This document shows, in pieces, positions 38,314 through 46,430 of a DNA stretch of 64,000 bases. The position numbers were made by a program, and so were the translations under genes. The notes below the pieces were generated by a model. It did not search any database. It was given only the letters and a program-made list of their open reading frames with translations, and was not told where the DNA came from. Source of the DNA: Micromussa lordhowensis (taxonomy: Eukaryota; Cnidaria; Anthozoa; Scleractinia; Lobophylliidae); contig OZ026601.1 of assembly GCA_964020085.1 (NCBI GenBank), positions 35,779,101 to 35,843,100 of the forward strand, in the 5' to 3' direction. Each line of letters opens with the position of its first letter. Position 1 is the first letter of the stretch.

Positions 38314-41300
38314 ATCTTGGCTTATTACTATGCAAATTCAAAATACTTCACACCTAAGTAACACACTGTATTTTGTTGAAAGTCCAAATTTTGCATCATG
38401 CCACTATGTACTTGTAACATCTAGTAAGCGGTTTAATTCAGAAACACACCAACCAAAAAGTATCACAAGTGTTCAACAGGCCAATTTCAGAATATTAAAA
38501 TTTATCTAACATGATTTTAAGGCTTAGAGGACCAAAGCAAAAGAAATCATGTTGAGGTTGAAGCACAAATTTAAATAAAATCTGTAATTTGTTTTACCCC
38601 CCTAAACCTCAGCACTATCATTTTTGTTAGTTAATATTTCGAAATTGGCCTATTTTATACCAAGAGTTGACATTTACTTTGAATCATACCAGCTTGTTTT
38701 TGCTTCTTCTCCTGTTTTTTGTTTAGTTTTTCCATCCTGGCTCGGTTCTTTTCATCTTCAGCCTGTTTTCTTCTGTGCACTTCCTCCTCTGACAGAGGTT
38801 CAAAAACAGATCCCTGATAGGAAACAAAATAAAACTCCACTAAGCTTCAAGTGTATTCATTTCACATGTCTAACTTCTCCTGACATGACACAGTGCTGTC
38901 AACAAGATAGGTGATGAGAATAAAAACAAATCATCAGCCAAGCCAAGAGAATAGTGACCTGATGAAGAAGCAGATTCTAATTAAGAACTAATAATGAAGT
39001 GAGGAGAATTGAAATTTCAAGCTTGAACTCAACATTTAACAACAAATTATTACACAATGGAAACCTCTATTGAGCGGCCACCCCTTATTAAACAGCCAGT
39101 TATCAAAGTGCCAAAATTATTGCCAGTAAAACACTGTGAATATTAACCGGTCACATCTACTAAGCAGCTGCAGCCGTAGCCACCTTTTGTTATTTAGCTT
39201 TGTTTTGTAACAGGCAATGGCAGATAAGAGTCCAAAACAGAAGGTGACGACTGATCAAAACATTCAAACACATGTTTATCATGGTTGTTTTGACGTGATT
39301 CCATGAACTTAAGATGAAAAAAAATATTCAAGGTAAACAACCCCTATTAAAGTGCATATGACCCAAAACAAAGTTATTTTTAAAAATATGCTTCTTTAAA
39401 AGACTTTTCAAAGTAGAGTAAAATGGCGTTTTTCTTTTTGTGATATCTCATTTTGTTCTGGAGATATTCAAGTTTTCGTATTATGCAAATTAGGGCACTG
39501 ATGACGTCACTGGTTGTGCAAGTATAGTGGTGAGACACAAAATCAAGAATATCTCTGCCAATAATGAAGCAATGCGATTGAAACATGGCAGGGATGTTGC
39601 ACCCTATGAAATATACCAGATGGTGTACATTTTGCTACGGCAACATGCTCGGTTCCAGTTTCTTTCCTCTTCAAAATCAGATATTACCATTTGTAACTAT
39701 GCAGGGCAAAATATACAGTTAAAAGTGTTCAAGAAGAGACCCAGTAGAAGATGAGTCTTAGATAGGAACAGGTATTTTGCCCTGTTGAGTCACAAATGGC
39801 TCATTAGGCAGGCACTTATCCCGGTTTCAGTAGCATGAAGCGACTAAGAATATTTCTACTCCCCCTGGATGGGATGCTAGTCCATCGAAGGTTTAACCCC
39901 CCAGCATTAAATTTGCCCGTACTCATTTATACACCTGGGTGGAGAGAGGCACTGTGAGAGAAAAGTGTCTTGCCCAAGAACACAACAGAATGTCCCCGGC
40001 CAGGGCTCGAACCCGGAGCGCTCGCTCCAGAGTCAAGCGCACTAACCATTAACCACACTTAATGTACACACATGCATTAAAGAAAAACCAACAAACCTCT
40101 TTACATTCCAGAAACTCTCCAATATGGAGTTTTGTACTAAAACTGAAGTTTTCCAGAGTTACTTCAGTGATACCATTCTTGTTAAGATACTATGGGAAAA
40201 AAGAATTTCGTTTTAATTCAGACTAACAACAATAGACTATTCCTGAGTTGTTTTTTCCTCCATTTCAAAAAAATGCCTGGCCAAAAATTATCATGAAGGA
40301 AAATTTTTGTTTTGAACAACCGAGTGACAGACAAACAGGGAGTACATGATTGTAAGTTTCAGTTGAAAGAACAAGATTGAGGCAAACCTATGTTAAAGCA
40401 CTCAAGAAGTTTCTAATTTAGTACATTTAAAAAGACAAAAATGGCAGCTTTGTCCAAGCTTAGATTTGCCTTGTAGGTTCTACATGTATTTCTTTTAAGT
40501 CTCTCTGGCTTGTGAAAAACAGCTATTCTGACTTACAATATTTGATGAAACTCAAACTTGGAATACAGGCAGCTGCCATGTGATTCAAACTTAACACTAA
40601 AGTAAAGATGAAAGGTGGACAGCTTGAATTTGTTTAATTCAACGCCTCTGATACCAAGAAGTTTTTTAATAGTTTGAAGTCCAGATCTTGAGAGCAGTAC
40701 TGAGGTATGAACAGAATCTGAGTAATGAAACATTGTTTTGGCCAATAACGTCTGACATGTCAGTAGTCACCACGCTAACATATTGAATTGCTATCGTACT
40801 GAATTGAGCCATGCTGGAATTTGCCAAAAGCTTTCATTTGTTCCCTTAACTGGCTTGATCATTAGCAGTAATAAAGAACAATGAACTCAGGATTCGAAAT
40901 TAAGCAAGTGAGAATGAAAAGTTACTTGCCCAGCAGGAAAATCTACTTTTCCTGGACAACCAGACAGCACTTTTTTTAACCCTGAACATACTAAATCAAG
41001 TTATTACTGTTAAAGTAGCTATACTCCCCATACTCACTCGTGTAACCTCGGGATATGTACGAAGTTTTTTCCCACAAGGAGCAAAATAGTACACATCGCC
41101 TCTTAGTCCACCAGAAGCTCCAACTTGACGAAGGCGGGTCTGACGTCGCCACCTACAAACCAAAACATGATTCCCACTTATCAAAGGAAGTCTGGATATC
41201 AATATGTTCTAGACAATAAATAAATATTCTGTCATTTGATATTGATATTCAAAACTAGACAAGATTAAAACAAACTAGCTAATATAATAAATGCACGGTG

Positions 41301-44300
41301 ATCTGTTTACAGAGCTCTGAGCTTTACACTTGATTTAATATCTCGTTTCCATTTTTAATCTGCAAGGTTAGTAATTCAAGATAACAGAAAGTAACAAAAA
41401 TAGGAAAGCTGAGCAACTTCAAAGCAAGATAAACAGAACAAAAATATTCAATTTGATTCAATAGAAAACAGATTAAAACTAATTAACAATCACATCACAA
41501 GTTTGAAAATAAATGGTTTGACATTTATCAGGAAGTAAAGGCTGTTCATATATTTGTAAAACCATATGTAGATAAATCCCTTTTTACTTGGCATTTTTCA
41601 CTACATACTATGTCTCCTAAGAGCACATTACACAAGACAATCTGTAGTCAGTAACAAAGAATATCTGAAGATACCATGAAATTTAAAAGCTATGGAATTT
41701 TAATTATCTTAAATGATCATTCAAATAGGCATTAGTAGGAGTTAATTGACTTGATCATGTAAAGCTATTTTGAGAGAAACCATTTATGAAGTATACTGTT
41801 ACATGTACCCCTTAGCCAAAGGAATCTGGACAGCTTCCTCGTCCACAGCTCGCCTTCTTTTTCTAGGAGTCCCTACAACAAATATTTTGGACATCTAAAT
41901 GAATGAACTGTTTGATTGAAAATAGGACACATGCAGTTGCAATGTGTCTAACTCAGGCAGATTAATACATTCTAAAGAGCTTAAGATAAAAATTGGACTG
42001 CAATCCGATTAATGCATTCTACTGTTTCAAACAAAAATTTAAAGTGTTTAAAGCAGCACCAACAATTTTGACAAAATTTGTTAAGTGCATAAGACAGAGT
42101 GATTCCCAGTAAACTGCCATGTAAATTTATGCTGTTCCTAGAACAAGCACATGTAAGTATGTACATAAAATTTATCTCAGGTCTCAAGTTAAAATTCCCT
42201 CTAATCCTTGACAACAAACACATTTCCTTCTAAAGTTCAAGTATAATCAATAAAAATAATTGCATGACGGCGCCAGTTTCCCTAGACTCACAATTTCGTG
42301 CTAAATATTATCACATTAATTGGCAATGTTTAAGCATAAAAGCTAATTTGTATAAGTATATATTTTTACATGCAACATTCCAAGCTGGAAGCACAAATAT
42401 ATGCAAACATTTGCAATCAGGTACTTGCTTATCATAGACAAACTCCATGCAACTGATTCAAAAATTTCCCCAGATGAATAAACATAGACAGTACATGTAT
42501 TTTTATATTGCCGTTCGTTGGTTTAGGCTCACTCTCATGGATCTTGCTTTCAGAGTACTTTTCCACCAATTCCAAACAATGTTTGAGTGAACAATATTCA
42601 ACCAGATAAAGACTGAGCTATCTGTCGCGGCAAGAACTAATCGACAAATGCAATCAATCTACAGCCAATGAAATAAAGCTGATCCCATGGTTAACATCCC
42701 AAAATCAAGGCGATTGCAAGTCATGTTTGTGAACATATAAAACAAATTATAAACATGGTAGTCTCTAGCTTTAGAAACCTGCTCAGACTACTACGAAAAC
42801 AGCAAGGTGTGCATATCTTTCTGCAGATGACGTATATCGTCATTTAAAATGGAGCAGAAAATGCAGGTATTTGACAAAAAAGTCTCAAAAAAGTCACCCT
42901 TGAAACCACAGGACACCCAAGATTATGAATTGTGTTCTGTTGACACAAAACTACACACGTTTTATCGGAAAATACAGCACTTGTAAAATTCAAACAAAAC
43001 CACATCCAGAACTCAAGTAGCATATTTTTCATATCCTCACTAGTGAAGATATTAATGACTTTGCTGATATCTTGTTTGGCCCTTATACTGTACTTAAATT
43101 TTTTCGTGAATGATCAAAATACATTTGGATCTTCCTCGAAATTATTTTGCAATTTTCTGATTATCTTCAGAAATCTTTGGCTATCTTGAAAATTTTCGGA
43201 AACATTCATGTGGGTTTCAGACAATTTTTGGACAATCTCCGGAAATTTTCGGAAAATCGTCAAAAACACAGTCCATTATCACTATGTTTCTATAATAAAC
43301 AAAATAATACATGGTTGCTTGTAGATATGGAATATCTCTTCTCATGTTCAACTTTATATCTCTCTTGTTAGCTGTGCTCAGTCATGAGATATCAAATTTA
43401 ACACTCGAAGAAAATATTGCATATCTACACACGCCCATGAATTATCGGTATCATGTCTACACTGATTAACTGAAAATTCATATTTAAAGCCTTTTAATAT
43501 GAGACAATGCAAGTGCAACTTTATATTCACAAGAAAAACTTTCTTGCTAAAAGGTTGTTTCATTAACCTAATTTAAAATATTAAAGGTACAGCTACTGTT
43601 TATATTAGAAAAATTTGTTTTTTGTATGAAATAGTTCAAGCAAGTTTAGAGTTTCATTTTCCTTTGTCTCATATTTATATTTGTAATTATCTGAAAAACA
43701 AGGAAAACAAAAAAACAAGCTGAACTTCAAACCAAAACCAGTTCAAAAACCCCAATGCATGCGGTATAAAACTTTAGGAATTTGATTAAACCACTACATG
43801 CATGCAGCAATGATCAGAGGAAACATACCGTAACATTTTGTTTGATCCTCAATGTAAAAGAGCTTTTTTGTAAAGCGACGCCCTTGGTAACAACCAATCA
43901 GAGGGATCCTAGGTATTGTAACACTGTCAAGTTAACCCCAAAGTTAAATTGTCCTTACCTGCAGAGCTTTGATCTGTTTTCCTTTTGCTTGAAGAATAGG
44001 GCATTTCCTCAAAAGATGCCCCACTCTCCTGGGTTTCCATAGCAACATCATCTTCGTCCTCTTCATCGTCATCATCATCATCATGCTGTTCCCCTCCCTC
44101 TTCTTCCTCGTCACTGCCATCACTGTCAGTGTCACTGCCGCTGCTGTCTTCTTCATTTTCACCTTCCTCACCTTCCTCACTTTCATCATCACTGCCGCTT
44201 CCACTTTCACTGCCACTACTTACATTGCTGCTGTCCGTGTCGTCATCACTGCTATCCTCATTGTACTTTACATCATGGAAGTGTGCTATTAAAGGTGGCT

Positions 44301-45923
44301 TACCTGATGGAATCTTTGGCTGCTTTGGAGCTGAGCCAGATGTTGGCTTTTCAACAACAGGTAAACCTTTTGAGGAGCTTGCCAATTTCTGTTCTGAAAG
44401 TGCACTTTTTGACTTTCTTTGCACATCACCAGAGACTGTGCTCTCCTTTGTATCTGTCTTCAATTGTACCTGTTTAGCCTTTGTTGAGTTTGAAACCACT
44501 TTTTTCGTAGGTTTCAACATTTCTTCTTTGAGTAAAGAGGAAATCGCTTTTCCTGCTTTGACATGTGGTTCAGGTTTTGTGGGAACAATTCCTTCGGTTT
44601 TATTTAAAATTGAAGTCGGGACTTGCAGTCGAGGTGGAGGACCAGATTTCACTTTCTGCAGTTTTGGAGGTGTTGGCAAAGACTTGCTAGGTTCCGAAAT
44701 CGAGGCAATACTAGGCAACGAGTGATCCCCTTCTGATTTTCTTGTTGTTGTCTTACTTTCACTCTTTTTCACTGACAAACTATTTTGTTGAGTTTGAACA
44801 CTGCTCTTCTCACTATGCTCAGAGTGATCTGACTGCTTCTGAAAGTTTGAACTGTTTTTTTCTGAATTTCGTTCAGGCTGCAATTTGTTTCCAGATCTTG
44901 TGTCTGAATTTTCAGAAATGTTGTTAGCGGCCATTGTTCTTTCAATTTTAGCATCTTTTGTTCTTTCTTTGTGATGTAATACCACATCACTTGGTCTCAT
45001 TTCACTGTCTTTATCATTACCTTCTTCACTGCAGTTACTCAATTTTCTGCTCAGTCGTGGTATCATATCCAAATCACGACTGTCTCCCAGATCAAGAATG
45101 CCCTTTCCATCATGGTTGCCATGACTACTCCAATGTGATAGTCCACTTTTGGAGTTACTGGTCGTGGGACTAGCTTGATGAACAAAACTGTGCATAGACT
45201 GTGGACTTGTGGGTGGTGGGTAAAATATTCCTGAGCCACTTCCAAAAACACTGGAAGAATTAACCCCATTCATCATGGTACTCCTGGACCTTGCCGATGG
45301 ATACAAGCATTCTTCAAGTCTGTCATGATTAGCAAGAGCACAGTCGTGTTCATGGGAAAGCCAACTTCCAGTGATGTGGCTTGTAAAGTATTCAGGAGCA
45401 ATTCCATGGGCATGAGGATGGGGTGGCATCCACCAACCAGCGCTGCTAGCACCGCCAGTTAATGAACCATGCAGCGCTCCAGGGGAAGTCAGGCTGCCCT
45501 GGGAGCCCAATATTGGATCTAACGACCCCCTAAAGTCTGGCAAACCTGGTCTTCTACCCATCATAGAAAACGCACTGGGATGCATTCCATAAGAAGGATC
45601 GTGGGACAATGGGGGTGAACGAAGCACTGTGTTTGGATGGCCTATAACAAAAGATTTAAACGGCAATTGACCAGTTTGCATCGAGAGACTAAACTACAAA
45701 AACTCTGAAACAAACCAGGCTAACTTTTTAAGGAAGCATTCTTTGAAGAAAGATCACAAAACAACGAAAACGAAATCTCTAAGAGGTTTGATTTTAACGG
45801 CGAAATAACGCTAGGAAACCATTTGAACGACACAGGACGTTAAAACACACTATCACCTGGATTGCCATCGAAAAAGCTGTGTGTATGTGCAGGACTGTGA
45901 TTTGGGACGTCTCGAGGATCCAT
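11275..45923 (-). CDS. BAZ2B: BAZ2-type bromodomain / PHD / DDT / MBD chromatin regulator, complete
   Basis: I assembled 39 coding exons with GT-AG ends and matching phases. They sum to 6210 nt, exactly 2070 codons (2069 residues plus stop), close to the roughly 2.1-2.2 kb-residue vertebrate BAZ2B. Domains by residue: MBD/TAM about 604-674, Lys/Arg/Glu-rich coiled coil about 675-925, DDT about 930-1010, WHIM parts about 1015-1110 and 1216-1260, AT-hooks near 1118, 1468 and 1514, PHD fingers 1822-1870 and 1871-1921, bromodomain about 1965-2069. BAZ2 proteins are nuclear partners of ISWI ATPases that read histone tails and compact chromatin. The start is the first ATG after an in-frame TAG in the preceding 5' exon. 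Invertebrates usually have one BAZ2 gene, so the symbol means BAZ2 family rather than BAZ2B specifically. The second PHD is unusual. Introns are full of mobile elements. The gene ends about 0.8 kb before a candidate poly(A) signal. Confidence 0.93.
12168..12200. repeat. Short perfect hairpin
   Basis: gtgtaaataaaatc and its inverse gattttatttacac face each other across tgcct. It lies in the BAZ2 intron 11520-12442. Confidence 0.7.
13914..14334 (-). CDS. BAZ2 exons 35-36: second PHD finger
   Basis: The exons are 14222-14334 and 13914-13953. They encode [35 protein letters not shown] and [13 protein letters not shown]. This is a second complete C4-H-C3 zinc finger, separate from the first and directly behind it. 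Frame and splice sites are consistent on both sides. Vertebrate BAZ2A/B have one PHD here, so this is an extra module. Confidence 0.9.
14405..14650 (+). mobile_element. 5'-truncated LINE (non-LTR retrotransposon) 3' end
   Basis: The + strand encodes [20 protein letters not shown], then [20 protein letters not shown] and [12 protein letters not shown], the C-terminal tail typical of metazoan LINE reverse transcriptases. It ends in an (AAGT)n-like tail. The flanks share TAAATACTTTTTTT (14390-14404 and 14651-14664), a target-site duplication. It is in the BAZ2 intron between exons 35 and 34, antisense to the gene. Only the tail is left, so it is inactive. Confidence 0.8.
14977..15348 (-). CDS. 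BAZ2 exons 33-34: first PHD finger
   Basis: The exons are 15259-15348 and 14977-15033. They encode [30 protein letters not shown], then [17 protein letters not shown]. All C4-H-C3 zinc ligands are present (CxxC, CxxC, HxxC, CxxC) with the acidic patch [11 protein letters not shown]. In the BAZ2 family this patch reads the unmodified histone H3 N-terminus. Confidence 0.93.
15460..16782. repeat. (GTAGCW)n hexanucleotide array, about 1.3 kb
   Basis: There are about 220 copies of gtagct/gtagca with rare substitutions (gtagaa, gtaact, gtggct). A longer block containing gctgtaactgtagctgcagc occurs at 16181 and 16385, a 204-bp (34-unit) shift, which points to block duplication. The open Val-Ala, Ser-Cys and Leu frames through it are by-products. 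It lies in the BAZ2 intron 15349-16956. Confidence 0.95.
16957..17095 (-). CDS. BAZ2 exon 32: WSD-type helix before PHD
   Basis: The exon encodes [40 protein letters not shown] and KSIMKV (46 residues). The L-(R/K)-(V/I)-WR and [10 protein letters not shown] motifs sit directly before the PHD finger in BAZ proteins. The next intron holds the 1.3 kb GTAGCW array. Confidence 0.9.
17538..17843 (+). mobile_element. tRNA-headed SINE, copy A
   Basis: The tRNA-like head has an A-box-like ggcctcatggttagtgcg and a B-box ggttcgagccc. A body follows with ttcttgggcaagacacttta and ctctctccacccaggtgta. The flanks ggtttaatagtac (17525-17537) and ggttaaatagtac (17844-17856) are a near-perfect target-site duplication. 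Related copies lie at 20343-20617 (+) and 39798-40058 (-). It is in a BAZ2 intron. Confidence 0.8.
18027..21573 (-). CDS. BAZ2 exons 25-31: conserved middle region
   Basis: The exons are 21501-21573, 21284-21366, 20058-20239, 19605-19659, 19101-19203, 18324-18382 and 18027-18060. They read [72 protein letters not shown], then [20 protein letters not shown]. The WWRI, GIREK and LA-AI-RL-LE-IERR blocks are BAZ2 signatures. Exons 30-31 ([18 protein letters not shown] and [11 protein letters not shown]) are short and not recognisable. They keep the frame and have clean splice sites. Confidence 0.83.
20343..20617 (+). mobile_element. tRNA-headed SINE, copy B
   Basis: It matches copy A along its length: gcggtggcctcatggttagc, gggcaagaaactttactctc, ctctccacccagatgtacaa and a tail with atgctacagaaactgggaat. 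The clean target duplication of copy A is not visible. It lies in the BAZ2 intron between exons 27 and 26. Confidence 0.75.
20887..21035. mobile_element. MITE-like inverted repeat
   Basis: The ends gtcatttgactaca (20887-20900) and tgtagtcaaatgac (21022-21035) are exact inverses. The similarity continues inward (accagaattc against ggattctagt). It is in a BAZ2 intron and has no ORF. Confidence 0.65.
22446..23747 (-). CDS. BAZ2 exons 23-24: WHIM2/Z motif and two AT-hooks
   Basis: The exons are 23688-23747 and 22446-23535. Exon 24 opens with [20 protein letters not shown] and VEGME, the BAZ-family Z/WHIM2 signature. After a disordered linker comes [18 protein letters not shown], also conserved in BAZ2. 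Two AT-hooks follow: [12 protein letters not shown] and [12 protein letters not shown]. The exon ends on a phase-1 donor beside a poly(C) run on the + strand (about 22399-22417), a likely assembly trouble spot. Confidence 0.9.
23937..24075. repeat. Foldback element nested in the piggyBac-like element
   Basis: atttcaaaaacgagtgcgag plus tgtttcatcgggtttccaaa on the left are mirrored by tttggaaacccgatgaaaca and a cacgagtttttgaaat end on the right. A short gaggccgcaggccgag loop lies between. Confidence 0.75.
24303..24376 (+). pseudogene. Orphan first-exon-like ORF inside the piggyBac-like element
   Basis: ATG at 24303 opens [20 protein letters not shown] then SAIPR, followed by a good donor (gaggtaac). 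From memory this resembles N-termini of cnidarian multi-copy proteins with a tyrosine-recombinase-like (QRICH1/ZMYM2/KIAA1958-type) region. No second exon is recognisable downstream, so it is called a fragment. The family link is only a recollection of pattern. Confidence 0.35.
24663..24785. repeat. Perfect inverted repeat, 51-bp arms
   Basis: Bases 24663-24713 (starting ttctggtcaggtggatgagt) are exactly inverted at 24735-24785, with a 21-nt spacer. It is nested inside the piggyBac-like element 23773-26253. Confidence 0.9.
26706..26961 (-). CDS. BAZ2 exon 22: AT-hook and acidic tract
   Basis: The exon begins [20 protein letters not shown] and contains [11 protein letters not shown], an AT-hook core (P-G-R-P) that binds the minor groove of AT-rich DNA. 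A run of about 30 Glu/Asp follows, then [12 protein letters not shown] before the donor. The acidic run matches the acidic linker in vertebrate BAZ2B at the same place. Confidence 0.87.
27370..30268 (-). CDS. BAZ2 exons 19-21: DDT end and WHIM1 region
   Basis: The exons are 30158-30268 ([20 protein letters not shown]), 29037-29146 ([31 protein letters not shown]) and 27370-27444 ([25 protein letters not shown]). These match the conserved BAZ2 block that follows the DDT domain. The introns carry an inverted-repeat element (about 29531-30078) and a hAT-like element with its own ORF (27549-28724). Confidence 0.9.
27549..28724. mobile_element. hAT-like element (1.18 kb) with subterminal CGTGA repeats
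   Basis: The ends are AGGGTCCCCTATAC and its exact inverse GTATAGGGGACCCT. The flanking octamers TTTTACAT and CTTTACAG match at six of eight positions, as in an aged 8-bp hAT target duplication. Both ends carry many scattered gcgtgaa/cgtgat motifs, as expected for transposase-binding subterminal repeats. An ORF of 123 codons lies in the middle. It is in the BAZ2 intron between exons 21 and 20. Confidence 0.68.
27884..28255 (+). CDS. Hypothetical 123-residue protein inside the hAT-like element
   Basis: I do not recognise this protein. It starts [20 protein letters not shown], has a Lys-rich stretch ([19 protein letters not shown]), an acidic Ser/Asp/Gly segment ([15 protein letters not shown]) and a basic end with [10 protein letters not shown]. 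There is no membrane segment or zinc-ligand pattern. The composition suggests a small nuclear or DNA-associated protein. It is antisense to BAZ2 and wholly inside the terminal repeats of the element. It is far too short to be a hAT transposase. It could be a captured exon or a decayed element protein; whether it is expressed is unknown. Confidence 0.4.
   Translation: MSNVHQDFMREWARNNGKTVRQRTVRQETTKYKSGTLPLNMYQTEEQLKLEKNYSLMGQVRTGKKKLKKLKKKEEIEGDKYSDESGSDPGSDLSDDELTRQNLSFLRPTRSGRNVSINNKYGV
29531..30078. mobile_element. Inverted-repeat DNA element, 'CGGCCACC' family
   Basis: The left end gtttgacctctattaagcgg is followed by ccaccctcc. The right end is the inverse type (gtagccgcttaagagatgtc). 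Internal copies of the same phrase occur at about 29640 and 30015. It belongs with 2588-3122. It is in the BAZ2 intron between exons 20 and 19. Boundaries are approximate. Confidence 0.55.
30606..33063 (-). CDS. BAZ2 exons 17-18: DDT domain
   Basis: The exons are 32952-33063 and 30606-30739. They read [37 protein letters not shown], then [19 protein letters not shown] and [18 protein letters not shown]. This is the alpha-helical DDT module that, with WHIM, contacts ISWI-type remodelling ATPases. The intron between them is about 2.2 kb and holds a short foldback (31213-31317). Confidence 0.9.
31213..31317. repeat. Foldback element, about 48-bp arms
   Basis: acaattagattatgagctca and tgaggtgatagttgat on the left are mirrored by atcaactatcgcctcatag and taatctaattgt on the right, around gaggccgaaggccg. 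It lies in the DDT-domain intron of BAZ2. Confidence 0.8.
33216..33258 (-). repeat. SINE tail fragment
   Basis: tcccagtttctgtagcatga and aacgactagg match the 3' part of the minus-strand SINE at 39798-40058. The tRNA-like head is missing. Confidence 0.5.
33324..35114 (-). CDS. BAZ2 exons 11-16: charged helix leading into DDT
   Basis: The exons are 35053-35114, 34530-34595, 33936-33980, 33713-33778, 33551-33613 and 33324-33401. They encode Lys/Arg/Glu/Gln-rich helix ([55 protein letters not shown]). The last exon ends in the BAZ2-typical [17 protein letters not shown] just before the DDT domain. All are small and all but the first start and end in phase 0. Confidence 0.86.
35881..38813 (-). 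CDS. BAZ2 exons 7-10: repeated coiled-coil exons
   Basis: The exons are 38690-38813, 37165-37257, 36510-36602 and 35881-35955. Exons 8 and 9 are both 93 bases, both phase 1-1, and both encode M(V/A)[19 protein letters not shown]; 21 of 30 residues are identical. Exon 10 (75 bases, also phase 1-1) ends [14 protein letters not shown], similar to the ends of the other two. All form a highly charged helix between the MBD and DDT domains. Confidence 0.88.
37942..38157 (+). CDS. Unrecognised 71-codon ORF beside a foldback element
   Basis: I do not recognise the product. It contains [20 protein letters not shown] and ends NENEKRVVI. It lies in a BAZ2 intron (between exons 8 and 7), antisense, directly before the foldback 38165-38305. 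The in-intron position and short length suggest cargo or a fragment of a mobile element rather than a host gene. Confidence 0.2.
   Translation: MLLKSVSLKMSESEHSDSEFYYPGELLDTEMLQLPTHSEATERKSLLSKRSNAAAHGLVPPKNENEKRVVI
38165..38305. repeat. Foldback element, 141 bp
   Basis: cttattgactgagtg (38165-38179) is exactly inverted at 38291-38305. The arms continue with gggccggacgtgaaaatatt and a matching aatattttcccgtccggccc. Confidence 0.8.
39059..39200. repeat. Fragment of the 'CGGCCACC' element family
   Basis: aaacctctattgagcggcca then ccccttattaaacagccag repeats the ends seen at 29531 and 2588. No matching opposite end was found close by. Confidence 0.45.
39798..40058 (-). mobile_element. tRNA-headed SINE, copy C
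   Basis: The minus strand repeats the layout of copy A: ggttaatggttagtgcgctt, B-box ggttcgagccctgg, ttcttgggcaagacactttt, ctctctccacccaggtgtat, then a tail with atgctactgaaaccgggata. It lies in the BAZ2 intron between exons 7 and 6, in the same orientation as the gene. Confidence 0.75.
40097..41872 (-). CDS. BAZ2 exons 4-6: methyl-CpG-binding (TAM/MBD) domain
   Basis: The exons are 41809-41872, 41038-41152 and 40097-40189. They read [20 protein letters not shown], then [20 protein letters not shown], then [20 protein letters not shown]. This is the BAZ2 MBD-like fold (WRR, Y-F/Y-A/G-PCGK, F/YPEV, FSF). In vertebrate BAZ2A the TAM domain binds RNA rather than methyl-CpG. Which applies here cannot be read from sequence. 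A basic RKRRR run just before the domain could be a nuclear localisation signal. Confidence 0.9.
41873..43958. other. BAZ2 intron 3 (no further feature)
   Basis: AT-rich sequence between the large N-terminal exon and the MBD exons. I see no coding exon, element ends or RNA gene in it. Confidence 0.5.
43959..45641 (-). CDS. BAZ2 large N-terminal exon (low-complexity, acidic)
   Basis: The exon is 1683 bases. It encodes a Gly/Pro/Ser-rich start ([30 protein letters not shown]), a long Ser/Lys-rich disordered stretch, then an acidic tract of about 75 residues rich in Asp, Glu and Ser. No folded domain is visible. The length and composition match the poorly conserved N-terminus of BAZ2 proteins. 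The DNA of the acidic tract is a GAx-rich run that leaves a long empty frame on the opposite strand. Confidence 0.88.
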
Positions 45924-45960
45924 TCCAGGGCAGCGAGGTATTAAAGACTCGCAGCTACAC
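45857..45960 (-). CDS. BAZ2 exon with the start codon
   Basis: The ATG is at 45923-45921 and begins [20 protein letters not shown]. The exon ends CCAG|gtgata after 67 coding bases, phase 1. It joins exon 45641-43959, which begins GC CAT CCA and gives Gly-His-Pro. Confidence 0.85.
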
Positions 45961-46311
45961 CTGAGGATTAGAAATACGATGTCAAAGGACGAAACAATAG
46001 CTTAAATAGGTATGTTGGTGGCCACGAAATGCGTGCTTACGCCGAGTCAAGAATATCGAGCTATAAGGGAGGTATTATGCGTAGTTAATACACATGTTTA
46101 TTTACAACTGTTAGAAAAACTATTTTAGAGTATTGTTCGATCGACCAAAGTTGAAAAAACCGTCAAGACTCCACACCAAAGCGATTTGCTTCGCCGACTA
46201 TTTCCCCGCCCTGAATTTAACGACAAAATTCAAGCGAAGTACGCAGAGGAAAGTTACAAACTATTTGATAAGGATAGGAAGCCTGGAAATACATTAAAAT
46301 CGAGTTCTTAC

Positions 46312-46430
46312 CGGCAAAAGTCGTTCTTGATATGCTCCTAGCTTTTTCTGTAACTTCCAGCCTGTCCCCTACACATCATCTGACCTTCGTCGGAGAAAGA
46401 CAAAAACAGCCATTTTGGATGGCGTTTTGA
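46312..46430 (-). other. BAZ2 5' non-coding exon (5' end approximate)
   Basis: A donor (TTTTGCCG|gtaag) ends at 46312. Joined to the next exon (acceptor at 45961-45962), it reads through in frame with the coding sequence except for a TAG about 24 bases before the junction. That TAG fixes MDPRDV as the start. The transcription start was not found; 46430 is only a guess. The acceptor and donor signals are clear. Confidence 0.5.

Noticed and set aside
44129..44725. 198-codon + strand ORF
   Set aside because: It is the complement of the acidic/Ser-rich tract of the BAZ2 N-terminal exon, which has clear splice sites and continuity on the minus strand.
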